A DNA stretch of 64,000 nucleotides, taken from Chloroflexota bacterium. Its GTDB lineage: Bacteria; Chloroflexota; Anaerolineae; Aggregatilineales; Phototrophicaceae. Positions within the stretch are counted from its first letter, which is position 1. Each line of letters begins with the position of its first letter. The notes beneath the pieces were generated by a model, which was given only the letters and a program-made list of their open reading frames with translations, did not search any database and had not been told where the DNA came from. The DNA is taken from contig WTGJ01000020.1 in NCBI GenBank assembly GCA_011523615.1, positions 191,511 through 255,510 on the forward strand, read 5' to 3'. The position numbers and the translations under genes were made by a program. Positions 55,697 through 64,000 of the stretch are shown in pieces.

Positions 55697-56698
55697 ATGA
55701 TGCCGATGAAATCACCCAATCCCCTTGCAATGCAACCACCCGTTTTCGCCGATGTCCTGGCCGCGCGCAACCGCATCCGTCCCCATTTACCGCCCACCCC
55801 GTTGCATCACTACCCCGCGCTGGATCATTTGCTGGGTTTTCACGCCTACATCAAGCACGAAAACCATCAACCGGTGGGGGCATTCAAAGTGCGCGGCGGC
55901 ATCAACCTGGCGCTGCAACTCAGCGAAGACGAGCGCCAGCGCGGCCTCATTGCCGCATCGACCGGCAACCACGGGCAATCGGTCGCCTATGCCGGCCGCT
56001 TGGTCGGGGCGCCGGTCATCATCGTCGCGCCGGAAGATGCCGACCCGGGGAAAGTCAATGCGATGCGCGGCCTCGGGGCGGAAGTGATCCTGACGGGTGC
56101 AAATTTTGATGAAGCACGCATCCATTGTGAAACACTCGTTGCCGAGCATGGCTATCGCTATGTCCATTCCGGCAATGAGCGCCATCTGATCGCCGGCGTG
56201 GGCACCCATGCGCTGGAGATGCTGGAAAGTGAGCCAGAGCTGGATGCCATCATCGTTCCTCTGGGCGGCGGCAGCGGTGCGGCCGGGGCATGCATCAGCA
56301 GCAAACACTTGAGCCCGCGGACGCGCGTCATCGCCGTGCAATCGGCCCAATCACCCGCTGGCTGCCGCAGTTGGCATACCGGCGAATTGCAAACCGCCGC
56401 CAACGAATGCATTTTCGGCGGCCTGGCCACGGGCGATGCCACCGCTTTCGCCATGCCTTTTGGCATCTTGCACGATTTGCTGGATGATTTTGTGCTGGTG
56501 GAAGATGAGGCGATCCTGCAAGCCATGGCCTGGCTCCTGCAACACGCTCACACCCTGGCGGAAGGGGCCGGCGCTGCTTCCCTCGCCGTCGCTCATCAAC
56601 TGCGCGGCCAGTTGCAAGGCCAACGGGTGGGCTTGATCTGCTCCGGGGGCAATGCAGCCATCGCGAACCTCCAACGCGCCCTATCTTTGCTGGAGTGA
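55697..56698 (+). CDS. PLP-dependent threonine/serine dehydratase-like enzyme
   Basis: A 333-residue fold-type II PLP enzyme. The PLP lysine lies in VGAFKVRGG, the substrate loop is STGNHGQSVAYAG and the phosphate-binding loop is GGGSGAAG. Catabolic threonine dehydratases and serine racemases share this length, without the regulatory ACT domain of IlvA. The start is ATG at 55697 (or the adjacent 55700) after aaggagacc. A TATAAT overlaps the first codon, so an ATG at 55706 as a leaderless start is also possible. It precedes the GNAT gene by 4 bases. Confidence 0.9.
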   Translation: MMPMKSPNPLAMQPPVFADVLAARNRIRPHLPPTPLHHYPALDHLLGFHAYIKHENHQPVGAFKVRGGINLALQLSEDERQRGLIAASTGNHGQSVAYAGRLVGAPVIIVAPEDADPGKVNAMRGLGAEVILTGANFDEARIHCETLVAEHGYRYVHSGNERHLIAGVGTHALEMLESEPELDAIIVPLGGGSGAAGACISSKHLSPRTRVIAVQSAQSPAGCRSWHTGELQTAANECIFGGLATGDATAFAMPFGILHDLLDDFVLVEDEAILQAMAWLLQHAHTLAEGAGAASLAVAHQLRGQLQGQRVGLICSGGNAAIANLQRALSLLE

Positions 56699-56702
56699 CG
56701 GC

Positions 56703-57260
56703 ATGGACCCATTCGTTGCAGCCACCGGCCGCGTTGCGGAAGGCCATCTCACCCGACCGAGCGGGGATCACCACGCCAGCTTCCTTACGGCGATGCGCGA
56801 ATTCCACGCCGCTGGCCATTATCACAACTGGCCCCTGCCGGCGACGCAGCAATCCTTTGCCTCCTTTCTCGCTGATCTGGAACTGGCAATCACCTGCCCC
56901 TTACCCGGCTACGTCCCCGAGCAGACGTTTTGGCTGGTCGTGGAAGGGCAAGTCTGCGGTGTGCTTCACTTCCGCAATCCCTTGAATGCGGCGCTGCGGC
57001 AATTTGGCGGCCACGTTGGCTATACCATCCGCCCATCCAAACGCAAGCAAGGTTTGGGGTCACGCATCCTGCAACTGGGGCTTCCTTTGATCTGGCAAGT
57101 GGCACCCAGTCTCGAGCGCATCCTCTTGACCTGTTACGAGAACAACCCCGCCTCTCAGCGCATCATCGAACGCAATGGCGGTCGTTGGGAAAACACGCTC
57201 CACCTCGCGGGCCATCCTTCTGCCATCCGCCACTATTGGATCGAGCAACCCGTGGCATGA
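56703..57260 (+). CDS. GNAT-family N-acetyltransferase
   Basis: A 185-residue acetyltransferase. The acetyl-CoA-binding motif A reads GYTIRPSKRKQGLGSRIL, followed by the motif B helix LTCYENNPASQRIIERNGG. The last strands (GRWENTLHLAGHPSAIRHYWI) fit the YitI/GCN5 type. It overlaps the next gene by four bases (ATGA). The acceptor is unknown. Confidence 0.9.
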   Translation: MDPFVAATGRVAEGHLTRPSGDHHASFLTAMREFHAAGHYHNWPLPATQQSFASFLADLELAITCPLPGYVPEQTFWLVVEGQVCGVLHFRNPLNAALRQFGGHVGYTIRPSKRKQGLGSRILQLGLPLIWQVAPSLERILLTCYENNPASQRIIERNGGRWENTLHLAGHPSAIRHYWIEQPVA

Positions 57261-57952
57261 ATCCGAAGCGAGCCTTGCTGCAGCTCCAAAATGGCACCAC
57301 GGAGGAACGAGGCAGCGCCATGGAGGCCCTCGCCGAGGCTGGCCATGCCGCCGCTTTGCCGACGCTGGCTGCCCTCCTCAGCGATGCAGACCACTCCATC
57401 CGCTACCAGGCGGCGATGGCGATTGGGCGGATATTGCGCCAAAAACCGCCAGTCGGCGCTGAACGAACGGAAGAGCTGATTGCTGCGTTGCAACCGGCCC
57501 TCCGTGGAGAGGATATGTGGTTGCGGATGGCGGCGACAGCGGCGCTCGTCTCCCTTGGCGAAGCGGCCGTCCCCTCTCTGGTGCATGCCTTACAAGATGA
57601 TCAGGCAGCGGTCCGCCGCGCGGCAGCGAAAGCGCTCGGCAAATTGGGGGATGCAGCCGCGCTGGCGGATTTGTTGCGTGCCTTGACGGATGTCGATGTC
57701 AGCACGCGTCGCTTTGCCGCCCAGGCACTGGGGCGTATCGGTCATGCAGCCGCGGTCGCCGCCCTGGGGGATAGCCTGCGCGACGCGGACCGCAAGGTGC
57801 GAGAAGCCAGTGGAGTGGCCCTGGGCAAAATTGGCCGTCCAGCGGCACCCATCCTGATCGAAGCGCTTTCCGACCCCGATCCAGAGATTGGCATGCACGC
57901 CATATTTGCCCTACGCGCCATGAACTATTCGCCGCAGGAAGGAGAAGGATGA
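57257..57952 (+). CDS. HEAT-repeat (PBS-lyase-like) protein
   Basis: A 231-residue all-helical protein made of about six HEAT-like repeats. Recurrent blocks read IRYQAAMAIGRIL, VRRAAAKALGKLGD, TRRFAAQALGRIGH and VREASGVALGKIGR. Such proteins act as scaffolds or as phycobilin lyase relatives; no cyanobacterial context exists here, so a scaffold role is likelier. The ATG at 57257 overlaps the GNAT stop. Confidence 0.88.
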   Translation: MNPKRALLQLQNGTTEERGSAMEALAEAGHAAALPTLAALLSDADHSIRYQAAMAIGRILRQKPPVGAERTEELIAALQPALRGEDMWLRMAATAALVSLGEAAVPSLVHALQDDQAAVRRAAAKALGKLGDAAALADLLRALTDVDVSTRRFAAQALGRIGHAAAVAALGDSLRDADRKVREASGVALGKIGRPAAPILIEALSDPDPEIGMHAIFALRAMNYSPQEGEG

Positions 57953-58025
57953 AGCTGACCGACCCTGCCGCGGAATTCTGCTACCATGTGGCTGTTTCCA
58001 CGTACTGAGTCGTGAGGAGCGAGCC

Positions 58026-58142
58026 ATGCCGGTGATGATCGCCCTGATTGTGGTTGATTTTGTGGTGGTGCTCTTGCTGCTCATCTACGGAACGCGGGGC
58101 GAAGACCATGAAGAAATGGTGCAAACGGAAGAAAGCAGTTAG
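58026..58142 (+). CDS. 38-residue single-pass membrane protein
   Basis: A short frame with a well-placed gaggag ribosome site (58014-58019) encodes one TM helix (VMIALIVVDFVVVLLLLIYG) followed by an acidic tail (RGEDHEEMVQTEESS). It sits alone between the HEAT-repeat gene and the HtrA-like gene. The ribosome site, TM helix and positional isolation support a real gene. It may modulate a membrane partner. No homologue is recognised. Confidence 0.6.
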   Translation: MPVMIALIVVDFVVVLLLLIYGTRGEDHEEMVQTEESS

Positions 58143-58193
58143 CCAATGCCCGTTCGCAACCGACGCCCTCAGGCATGAAGGCGAGGTTGCCCG

Positions 58194-59390
58194 ATGAATC
58201 TCAGCGAAGTCTCTTCAAAAATCCAGGCACTCATCCAAGGCGCGGAGGAAAGCGTGGTCCAGGTTTTGGGCCGCGCACGCCTGCCCGCGAGCGGTGTCGT
58301 ATGGTCCCGAGAAGCGGATCACAGCTTCATCCTCACCGCCAACCACGTGGTCGAACACGGCCGTTCTTTGCACATTGGTCGTTCGGCTGGCGAAAGCATC
58401 GCCGCCCGCATCGTGGGCCGCATTCCAGAACAGGATCTGGCCTTGTTGCGCATCGAGCAACCGCTGCCCGCTGCTGCCTGGAGAGCCGGAAAAGACGTAC
58501 CTCCCGTGGGTGAATTGGTTTTGGCCCTGGGCAGAACCCATGGCGCCCTCGAAGCCTCGCTGGGGATCATCCGTGCTCCGACAATCGGGGAAGCCCAACG
58601 AATCCCCAATGCGGAAGCGACGGAAAGCCAGGCAACACCCGAAGCCGTTGATTCTTCCGATGAACCGTGGGATCCAACGGAAGAGGCAGCAGTCGATGCT
58701 GAGGATCCCTGGCAAGATACCATCGAAAAACTCAGCCGCAGTGCAGAACGCGCGGTTCAACATGCCGAAGAAATTGCCCGCCGTGCGGTGCGCAACTTTG
58801 AATTTCGTGATGAATTTGAGGGAGATCACGGGCCACCGCACCGCCACTATCGGCGCCGGCCACGAATGAGGCGTCGTGGGCGCGCTCGTTTCCATTCGCC
58901 CTTGTGGGAAGTCCCTATGGGTGCTCTCCCTTTGGATATCACGCTTTACCCCGGATTCTCCGGCGGACCCTTACTGAACCTGTCGGGCCAGGTCATCGGC
59001 ATCAACACTTCCGCTTTCGGCAATGCGCTCACGCTGCCCCATACGTTGCTCCAGCCCGCTTGTGTCGCTCTCCAGGAACAGAAACCCAGCACCAAACGGG
59101 CCTTCCTGGGCGTCAGTGGGCAAGCGGTTCGCCTGCCCGCCCCTATTGCGCGTGAATGGCAACAAGAATCCGGCATCCTGTTGACTTCCATCCAGGAAGG
59201 AAGTGCGGCCGAAACCGCCGGTCTATTGCTAGGCGATATCTTGCTGAGCCTGGATGGTGAGCGAATCAGCACGCTCCAAGAACTCCACGCGGCGCTGACC
59301 AGCGACAGAATCGGCAAGCCGCTCCCTCTTCGTTTGATTCGGGCCGGAGAAACCAAAGAAGTTTCACTACACCTGGGCGAGCGCAGTTAA
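58194..59390 (+). CDS. HtrA/DegP-like serine protease with a charged insert and one PDZ domain
   Basis: A 398-residue S1C protease. Candidate triad: His in LTANHVVEH (about residue 52), Asp in EQDLALLRI (about 83) and Ser in [11 protein letters not shown] (about 260; usually GNSGGP). Between Asp and Ser lies an unusual insert of about 90 residues, first acidic ([20 protein letters not shown]) and then Arg/His-rich ([19 protein letters not shown]). The PDZ domain covers about 300-395: [30 protein letters not shown]. No signal peptide or TM is seen, so it may work in the cytosol. It ends convergently with the DUF1445 gene in a shared TTAA. Confidence 0.88.
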   Translation: MNLSEVSSKIQALIQGAEESVVQVLGRARLPASGVVWSREADHSFILTANHVVEHGRSLHIGRSAGESIAARIVGRIPEQDLALLRIEQPLPAAAWRAGKDVPPVGELVLALGRTHGALEASLGIIRAPTIGEAQRIPNAEATESQATPEAVDSSDEPWDPTEEAAVDAEDPWQDTIEKLSRSAERAVQHAEEIARRAVRNFEFRDEFEGDHGPPHRHYRRRPRMRRRGRARFHSPLWEVPMGALPLDITLYPGFSGGPLLNLSGQVIGINTSAFGNALTLPHTLLQPACVALQEQKPSTKRAFLGVSGQAVRLPAPIAREWQQESGILLTSIQEGSAAETAGLLLGDILLSLDGERISTLQELHAALTSDRIGKPLPLRLIRAGETKEVSLHLGERS

Positions 59391-60214
59391 GCCGTAGCGA
59401 GTTCCTCGTCGCGCCGATCGGTGATGAACATATGACCGGGCGCGTGGGTGATCATGCGTGCGGGCTTGGCCTTCATCGCCACTGCCTGCGGGGTTACGCC
59501 ACAAGCCCAGAAGACCGGTGTTTCCCCTTTCTCGATCGGCACTGCATCGCCGAAATCCGGCTGTGCTAAATCGCGGATGCCAAGCGCCGCCGGGTCTCCC
59601 AGGTGCACGGGCGCCCCATGCACCGCAGGATATCGAGCGCTGATTTGTACGGCCCGAGCGACGTCGGCATACGCAATCGGCCGCATCGAGACGACCATCG
59701 GCCCATGAAACTGGCCCGCCGCTTCCGTAGCGAGATTGGTGATGTACATCGGCACATTGCTGCCGCAGGAAAGGTGCCGCATCTCAATCCCTGCCTGGAC
59801 GAGTGCCGCTTCAAAGGTGAAGCTGCAACCGAGGAAAAAAGCGACGTCATCTTCCCGCCAAAGCTCGCGCACATCGGTGCATTCCAAACACAATTGACCG
59901 TGTTCGTACAAGCGATAGCGGGGCAAATCCGTCCGCCAATCTGCGCCCGGCGCCAAACGACGGGGTTCTACTTTCCCCGCTTCTACCACTTCCAACAAGG
60001 GGCAGGGTTTCGGATTTCGTTGGCAGAACAACAAGAAATCAAAAGCCAGGGCGCGCGGCAGCACAGCGAGGTTCGCCTGTACATAGCCCGGGGCCAGGCC
60101 GGCCGTCAAGCCGCTGTGCGCCCCCGCGCGGATCCGTTCGCGCCAATGAGCGGGGCCATCCTGGGCCCCATTCATGATTTCGCGCCGGCCATTCCTCCCT
60201 TGGCGAATCGTCAT
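59387..60214 (-). CDS. D-glutamate cyclase-like / putative hydro-lyase (DUF1445, YcsI-like)
   Basis: A 275-residue protein of the UPF0317 (YcsI) family. Family blocks: [56 protein letters not shown] and [12 protein letters not shown]. The mammalian relative DGLUCY is a D-glutamate cyclase making 5-oxo-D-proline; bacterial members are usually uncharacterised. Its ATG comes directly after the stop of the upstream small gene (TAAATG), so it is translationally coupled; an alternative ATG lies at 60175. The neighbouring M55 D-aminopeptidase gene makes D-amino-acid handling plausible. Confidence 0.88.
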   Translation of the reverse strand: MTIRQGRNGRREIMNGAQDGPAHWRERIRAGAHSGLTAGLAPGYVQANLAVLPRALAFDFLLFCQRNPKPCPLLEVVEAGKVEPRRLAPGADWRTDLPRYRLYEHGQLCLECTDVRELWREDDVAFFLGCSFTFEAALVQAGIEMRHLSCGSNVPMYITNLATEAAGQFHGPMVVSMRPIAYADVARAVQISARYPAVHGAPVHLGDPAALGIRDLAQPDFGDAVPIEKGETPVFWACGVTPQAVAMKAKPARMITHAPGHMFITDRRDEELATA

Positions 60215-60601
60215 TTACCGCCCCCCTGCAGCAGGATTTTTCTTCTCCGCCGCCAATCGCCAAACCCGTTCCCGTTGCTCGACGAAAAAAGCACGAAAAT
60301 CATTCACTTCGTAACCCCGTTCCCGCGCTTCGATGAAAAAGCCGCCGCTGGGCATCGCCAAGTCTTTGCGCAACACCAGGCAAGTGAGCGGTCCGTAACC
60401 GCGCTTTTCCGCCTCCGTCCACACTTCACCCAGGAACTGCCCGATGTAGCGAAACCAATAGGATTGTCCGCCCGTGGGCCAGAGTTTGCTGGCCAACTCA
60501 TGGTAGTAAATCGTGCGTTTTTCTTCCGCGGCCTGGATCAAAAAACGCAACGCATCTTCCTTTTTTTGCTCCCACTCCGCATCCAGCATGCCAAATTTCA
60601 T
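60215..60601 (-). CDS. Small protein of unknown function, paralogue B
   Basis: A 128-residue soluble protein clearly related to its upstream neighbour: KRTIYYHELASKL and LTCLVLRKDLAMPSGGFF match corresponding parts of paralogue A, and both end with an FxxE-x-VW type helix. A conserved L-V-x-R-K, a Gly-rich turn and aromatic FF suggest a small alpha/beta fold. No catalytic motif is recognised. The ATG at 60601 is chosen on homology. It is 73 bases after paralogue A and immediately before the DUF1445 gene. Confidence 0.8.
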   Translation of the reverse strand: MKFGMLDAEWEQKKEDALRFLIQAAEEKRTIYYHELASKLWPTGGQSYWFRYIGQFLGEVWTEAEKRGYGPLTCLVLRKDLAMPSGGFFIEARERGYEVNDFRAFFVEQRERVWRLAAEKKNPAAGGR

Positions 60602-60674
60602 CTCTCGGCTTCCCCCTGCGCGCCTTCCCGGCCATTGTATCGCATATTGCCTGCGCATCGTGCCAGCTGAACGC

Positions 60675-61037
60675 TCATCCCCGCCCAGCCCATTGTTCCC
60701 AGACCTTTTTAGCCTCCTCCCGCCAAAATGCGTAGGGGTCGTGAACATCCGCGCCGCGCAGCGCTGCCGCCTCAAAATACCCTTTTCCCGGGATGCCATC
60801 CGACTTGCGGACCACCAACGCGCACAAGGAACCATCCCCTGCTCGTTCTGCCTCATCGCAAACTTCGATCAGCAGGGGGGTGAACAAAGGGGAACGATGA
60901 TGGATCGTAGCGGTCTGTAACTGACGCGCCAATTCGGAGTAACTGATGGTTCGTCGCGCTTTGGCCAGCGAGATGAGCGTATGTCGCAATTCTGCTTTCA
61001 GTTGGGCCCAATCGGCCCGCGCAAAACTTTCATTCAC
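60675..61037 (-). CDS. Small protein of unknown function, paralogue A
   Basis: A 120-residue soluble protein. It shares RRTISYSELARQL and LCALVVRKSDGIPGKGYF with paralogue B. The YSELA segment resembles a winged-helix or alkylguanine-transferase-like helix start, but the similarity is short. It follows the phosphofructokinase-like gene by 10 bases and precedes paralogue B. I do not recognise the family; DNA binding is a guess only. Confidence 0.8.
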   Translation of the reverse strand: MNESFARADWAQLKAELRHTLISLAKARRTISYSELARQLQTATIHHRSPLFTPLLIEVCDEAERAGDGSLCALVVRKSDGIPGKGYFEAAALRGADVHDPYAFWREEAKKVWEQWAGRG

Positions 61038-61047
61038 CGCTGGGCGA

Positions 61048-62169
61048 TCAATCTCCCAAACAGATATTCAAGTTCCGCGCGCTCTCCAACCAGGGGTGGT
61101 CATCCGGCACGGTGCGGCGATGGCCCGCCACATTTTCCAACGGCACCGCCGCCGTCCCCGCCCCCTTCACCGCGACCATATAGCCAAACTGCCCTTCCGC
61201 CGCCAATCGGGCCGTCGCTGTGCCCAGATTCGTCGTCAGCAATCGGTCGACGGCCGAAGGCGCGCCACCCCGTTGTACGTGCCCCAGGATGGTCACGCGG
61301 GATTCCAACTGGGTCAACTGCTCCAGCTGGCGGGAAAGCTTGCTGACATGATCGTGCTGGTCGATCTGCAAACGACGTATTTTTTCTTTCGCTAATTTGC
61401 GCTCTTTTTTGTTCGTCGCCGCGGCCAATTCTGCCTCTCCCGCCGCCAGTGCTTCCGCTTCTTCTTTGGATAGGGCTCCTTCTGATACCGCTACGATGCT
61501 GAAATTGGTGCCTCGCTGCCGCCGCGCTGTAACCGCCTGCGCGACCTTGTGGAGGTCATAAGGGATCTCCGGGATGAGGATGACATCCGCTCCACCGGCC
61601 AAACCGGCACCCAGCGCCAGCCATCCTGCATTGTGCCCCATCGTTTCCACCACGATGATGCGATGGTGGCTGTGCGCCGTGCTGTGCAGACGGTCGATCG
61701 CTTCGGTGGCGATGCCCAACGCGGTATCGAAACCGAACGAGACGTCCGTATGCATGATGTCGTTGTCGATCGTCTTGGGAATGGTGAGGACATTCAGCCC
61801 ACTCTGCATCAACCGATGGGCGCTCTTCTGGGTCCCCCCGCCACCCAAACAAACCAAAACATCCAGGTGATGATTCTCATAGTTGCGCATCATCACTTCG
61901 GTCATATCCAAATGCCGCCCACCCATCGGCATCCGATGTGGTTTGTCGCGGCTCGTGCCGAGTATGGTACCGCCGACGCTGAGCAGCCCGCTGAGGGCAT
62001 CTCCCTCCAACCGCATGGTGCGGTTCTCCATCAGGCCGCGGAAGCCATCGCGAAAGCCTATCACGTGCATGCCATACACGCCGGTCGCTGCCTTACCCAG
62101 CGCTCGCAGCGCCGAATTCAAGCCCGGTGTATCCCCCCCTGCGGTGATGACCCCGATGGTGCGATCCAT
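61048..62169 (-). CDS. 6-phosphofructokinase-family enzyme with atypical ATP-site motif
   Basis: A 373-residue PfkA-family protein. It has [18 protein letters not shown] at the N-terminus, the catalytic [25 protein letters not shown]-type substrate segment and [16 protein letters not shown]. The nucleotide-site motif reads [10 protein letters not shown], whereas E. coli PfkA has IGGDGS; the Asp that binds magnesium is Gly here, as judged by alignment. A charged, coiled-coil-like stretch of about 50 residues (about 230-285) is inserted. Phosphoryl donor (ATP or PPi) is therefore uncertain. The ATG at 62169 follows gagggg. It is in the middle of a six-gene reverse run. Confidence 0.9.
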   Translation of the reverse strand: MDRTIGVITAGGDTPGLNSALRALGKAATGVYGMHVIGFRDGFRGLMENRTMRLEGDALSGLLSVGGTILGTSRDKPHRMPMGGRHLDMTEVMMRNYENHHLDVLVCLGGGGTQKSAHRLMQSGLNVLTIPKTIDNDIMHTDVSFGFDTALGIATEAIDRLHSTAHSHHRIIVVETMGHNAGWLALGAGLAGGADVILIPEIPYDLHKVAQAVTARRQRGTNFSIVAVSEGALSKEEAEALAAGEAELAAATNKKERKLAKEKIRRLQIDQHDHVSKLSRQLEQLTQLESRVTILGHVQRGGAPSAVDRLLTTNLGTATARLAAEGQFGYMVAVKGAGTAAVPLENVAGHRRTVPDDHPWLESARNLNICLGD

Positions 62170-62188
62170 ATCAGCCCCTCTGTATCAA

Positions 62189-63043
62189 TTATAACGATTT
62201 GTGGGGCAAATACGTGAGCAGGTTCTTGATGCTGGCCAGCTCGATGATGTCATCACTTTCATAGGCGACGTGGTTGCCCGCCAGACGTTCCAGAGCCGGG
62301 ATGTGCTGAACGTGATCGCCATGGATGTTCCGCTTGTAAATCGCTTCGAAGCGAATGGGCCGCTCCAGATCGAGGAACAATTTCCCCTTCGTGGTCAAAG
62401 ACTGCTGCAACTGCGGCAAAGCCTCCAGCGCATCTTCCACACCGGCGCGAATTCGGCGGCAGGATTCGCGGGGGTGCAGGTTGCGCGCGGCGTTGAAGCC
62501 CACCCCCCACTTGGTGATCACTGTTGCGGCCAGGGGCAGCTGCTCGGCCACTTCTGCCGCCAGGCGATCGTCGCCACTGACGAAAATCACCGGCACGCCA
62601 AAAGCGCCACAAATGGCTGCGTTGAAGCCCAGCTCGCCCACGGCCCTGCCATTCAGGCGCATCTCCTGGATCGCCAGCCCAGAATAGCTGTGTGCCAGCA
62701 CGCCATTTTCCGTCCCTTCCATTGCATGATAGCCGATGAACAGCGCCGCGAAGCAATTCTCATCGACGCCATTGACCATCCCCAACGGTCGCGGCGAACC
62801 ACGGACGATTTGCACGATCTCATCTTCGATCAGCTCCTCGATGAGCAAATTGCGCATGTAGCCGTGTGAATCCGCGACGACGATCTCCTTCGCACCGGCG
62901 TCCTTCGCCCCGGCGATGGCCGCATTCGCCTCAGCGGTCATCCAGCGCCGCGCGCGTTGGTATTCTTCCCCCTCCATCATGACATCTTCCGAATGCACCA
63001 CCCCGGCGACGCCTTCCATATCCACCGAAATCAAGACTTTCAT
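62189..63043 (-). CDS. M55-family D-aminopeptidase (DppA-like)
   Basis: A 284-residue zinc-dependent D-aminopeptidase. Metal ligands of the B. subtilis DppA family are present: SVDMEGVAGV (Asp8, Glu10), ADSHG (His about 60) and IGYHAMEG (His about 104). DppA releases D-Ala from D-Ala-D-Ala-like peptides, in self-digesting decamers. The start ATG at 63043 follows a ggggg stretch and lies 10 bases after the DUF3179 gene. The stop is 19 bases before the PFK-like gene. Confidence 0.92.
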   Translation of the reverse strand: MKVLISVDMEGVAGVVHSEDVMMEGEEYQRARRWMTAEANAAIAGAKDAGAKEIVVADSHGYMRNLLIEELIEDEIVQIVRGSPRPLGMVNGVDENCFAALFIGYHAMEGTENGVLAHSYSGLAIQEMRLNGRAVGELGFNAAICGAFGVPVIFVSGDDRLAAEVAEQLPLAATVITKWGVGFNAARNLHPRESCRRIRAGVEDALEALPQLQQSLTTKGKLFLDLERPIRFEAIYKRNIHGDHVQHIPALERLAGNHVAYESDDIIELASIKNLLTYLPHKSL

Positions 63044-63053
63044 CGCAAACCCC

Positions 63054-64000
63054 CTACTCAAAAACTTCTGTTTCCGGAAAATAACTATACCAGCCAAACC
63101 AGAACGCCAAATGCCCGGCGATTCTCGCCAACTCCGCACCGCCCGGGCCGACCAAGGCTTCTTCCGTAATGTGCCACTGCGCGCCATCCTGATCCGTCAA
63201 GCGATTGGTTGCCACATCCCAGGTGAACGTTTGCGAAGCGGCTTCGCGTTCATAAGCGCGAACGACAGCCCCACCCGGTTCGAAAAAATCGCGTTCCGGC
63301 GTCGCCTTCGCGAGCAGCAACAGCGGCTGCCCCCCGACCACATCCAGGGTGATGCCGGCCGGTAAGATGTGTTCCAGGGGATAGGCGATGGCCTTCCCGG
63401 CGATGCGCAGGCCAAAAATCATCTCTTTGTTCGCTTGCTGACTCTCATCCTGCTGCCAAACCGGGAACATGATGTATTCCGGATCGTTGAAATAGCGGGC
63501 ATAGGCGGCGCCGTTGCGGTAGGGTCGGGAAACGCCGGTCGCCAAACTCAACACGCTGGTTTCCGGATGTTCCGCGAGCCAACTGGCCCAATCGCTGACG
63601 ACGACCGGCAAAAGGGGCAACTCGATGCCGCTCTCCGCCAGAGGGCCGAAGGCCGGCCGGCCCGTCAGGGCATTCCACACCGTATCGGTCAGTCGGTCGT
63701 ACATCAGTTTGTTGGAGCGCATCAACATCCCGGTCGAACCGAATTCGAGGGCAACATCCTCCTGGAACTGTCTCTCGCCATTGGCATCCACATATTCCAG
63801 GCGCGGCAAAGCGATGTCATAGAGGATGCCCGCACCACAAAGCGTGCAATAAGCGAGCATCACCGGCCGCCCGCGCACTTGGGCGGTATCGCCATCGATG
63901 GCTACATCTGCTCCACGCAACCAGCCCGTCGCCGGGCAGCCCGCCGATCGGCCTTCAATCTGCAACCATTCGTCAGAACGTTGCTGGATACTCACCACCT
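63054..64000 (-). CDS. DUF3179 domain protein, 5'-truncated by the window edge
   Basis: A visible 314 residues; the frame stays open to the edge, so the start is outside. DUF3179 marks: AYCTLCGAGILYD (two cysteines), GSTGMLMRSNKLMYDRLTDTVWNALTG and HPETSVLSLATG. The N-terminus should carry a signal peptide or TM. The paired Cys and the His further on could bind haem or metal; function is not established. It appears to start the six-gene reverse run. Confidence 0.85.
   Translation of the reverse strand, partial: VVSIQQRSDEWLQIEGRSAGCPATGWLRGADVAIDGDTAQVRGRPVMLAYCTLCGAGILYDIALPRLEYVDANGERQFQEDVALEFGSTGMLMRSNKLMYDRLTDTVWNALTGRPAFGPLAESGIELPLLPVVVSDWASWLAEHPETSVLSLATGVSRPYRNGAAYARYFNDPEYIMFPVWQQDESQQANKEMIFGLRIAGKAIAYPLEHILPAGITLDVVGGQPLLLLAKATPERDFFEPGGAVVRAYEREAASQTFTWDVATNRLTDQDGAQWHITEEALVGPGGAELARIAGHLAFWFGWYSYFPETEVFE

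Overview
The window is a gene-dense bacterial chromosome segment of roughly 58-60% GC by eye. It carries no rRNA, no tRNA I can recognise, no insertion sequence, no phage module and no CRISPR array. The gene set suggests a Chloroflexota bacterium, probably Anaerolineae-like. The pointers are an F420/LLM-type oxidoreductase, RecD2, a single-domain sugar ABC ATPase, secreted proteins with Pro/Thr-rich linkers and PPC, CARDB or SH3 domains, an exported nuclease, and substrate-binding proteins with cleaved (non-lipoprotein) signal peptides. That assignment is inference from gene content; no marker gene here settles it. Many genes start with GTG or TTG, and stop/start overlaps are common. No gene-free stretch exceeds about 210 bases.

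Layout. 1-5.8 kb: a 5'-truncated glutamine synthetase with an intrinsic terminator, a reverse pair (enoyl-CoA hydratase and a degenerate metallophosphatase-like protein), a toroid (squalene-cyclase-like) protein, and a large multidomain glycosidase-like protein. 5.8-11 kb: FtsH, an ECF-type sigma factor with a good promoter, and RecD2. 11-18.3 kb, reverse strand: a peptide ABC importer (binding protein, OppB, and an unusually long OppC) running directly into recD2, then an ABC-2 exporter (ATPase and two permeases). 18.5-23 kb, forward: a serine hydrolase, then a redox group (Cys-rich zinc-finger-like protein, thioredoxin reductase-like flavoprotein, LLM oxidoreductase, TlpA-like thioredoxin). 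23-27 kb: M20 peptidase and ClpB, divergent. 27.1-31.7 kb: sugar ABC importer (RbsB/RbsC-like plus one-domain ATPase) and a Cys-type sulfatase, which look like one operon with promoter and putative operator. 31.7-35.4 kb, reverse: a four-gene run of YcgR/YcgQ-type permease pair, a membrane-anchored beta-propeller protein and a bacterial PH-domain protein.

35.4-50.7 kb: a surface and secretion region. It holds a novel repeat-containing membrane protein, an exported nuclease, a NOTUM/pectinacetylesterase-like hydrolase, an amino-acid importer lacking an ATPase, an SH3/CARDB lipoprotein, a trypsin-fold protease with a separate copy of its own N-terminal domain beside it, an S41 protease, a C39-TPR protein, MurJ and a metallo-beta-lactamase-fold hydrolase. 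50.7-59.4 kb: PdxT with an FAD-linked oxidase, a CopC-CopD copper unit ending in a haem-less cytochrome-c-like domain, a threonine dehydratase-like enzyme, GNAT, HEAT-repeat protein, a 38-residue membrane protein and an HtrA-like protease with an unusual charged insert. 59.4-64 kb, reverse: a tight run of DUF3179 protein, M55 D-aminopeptidase, phosphofructokinase-like enzyme, two tandem paralogous small proteins of unknown function and a D-glutamate-cyclase-like (DUF1445) protein.

No single locus is an obvious new defence or biosynthetic system. The most promising unexplained items are the protease/prodomain pair, the OppC with large extracytoplasmic inserts, the copper protein with a cytochrome domain that has lost its haem motif, the repeat protein at 35.5 kb, and the tandem paralogue operon at 60-62 kb.
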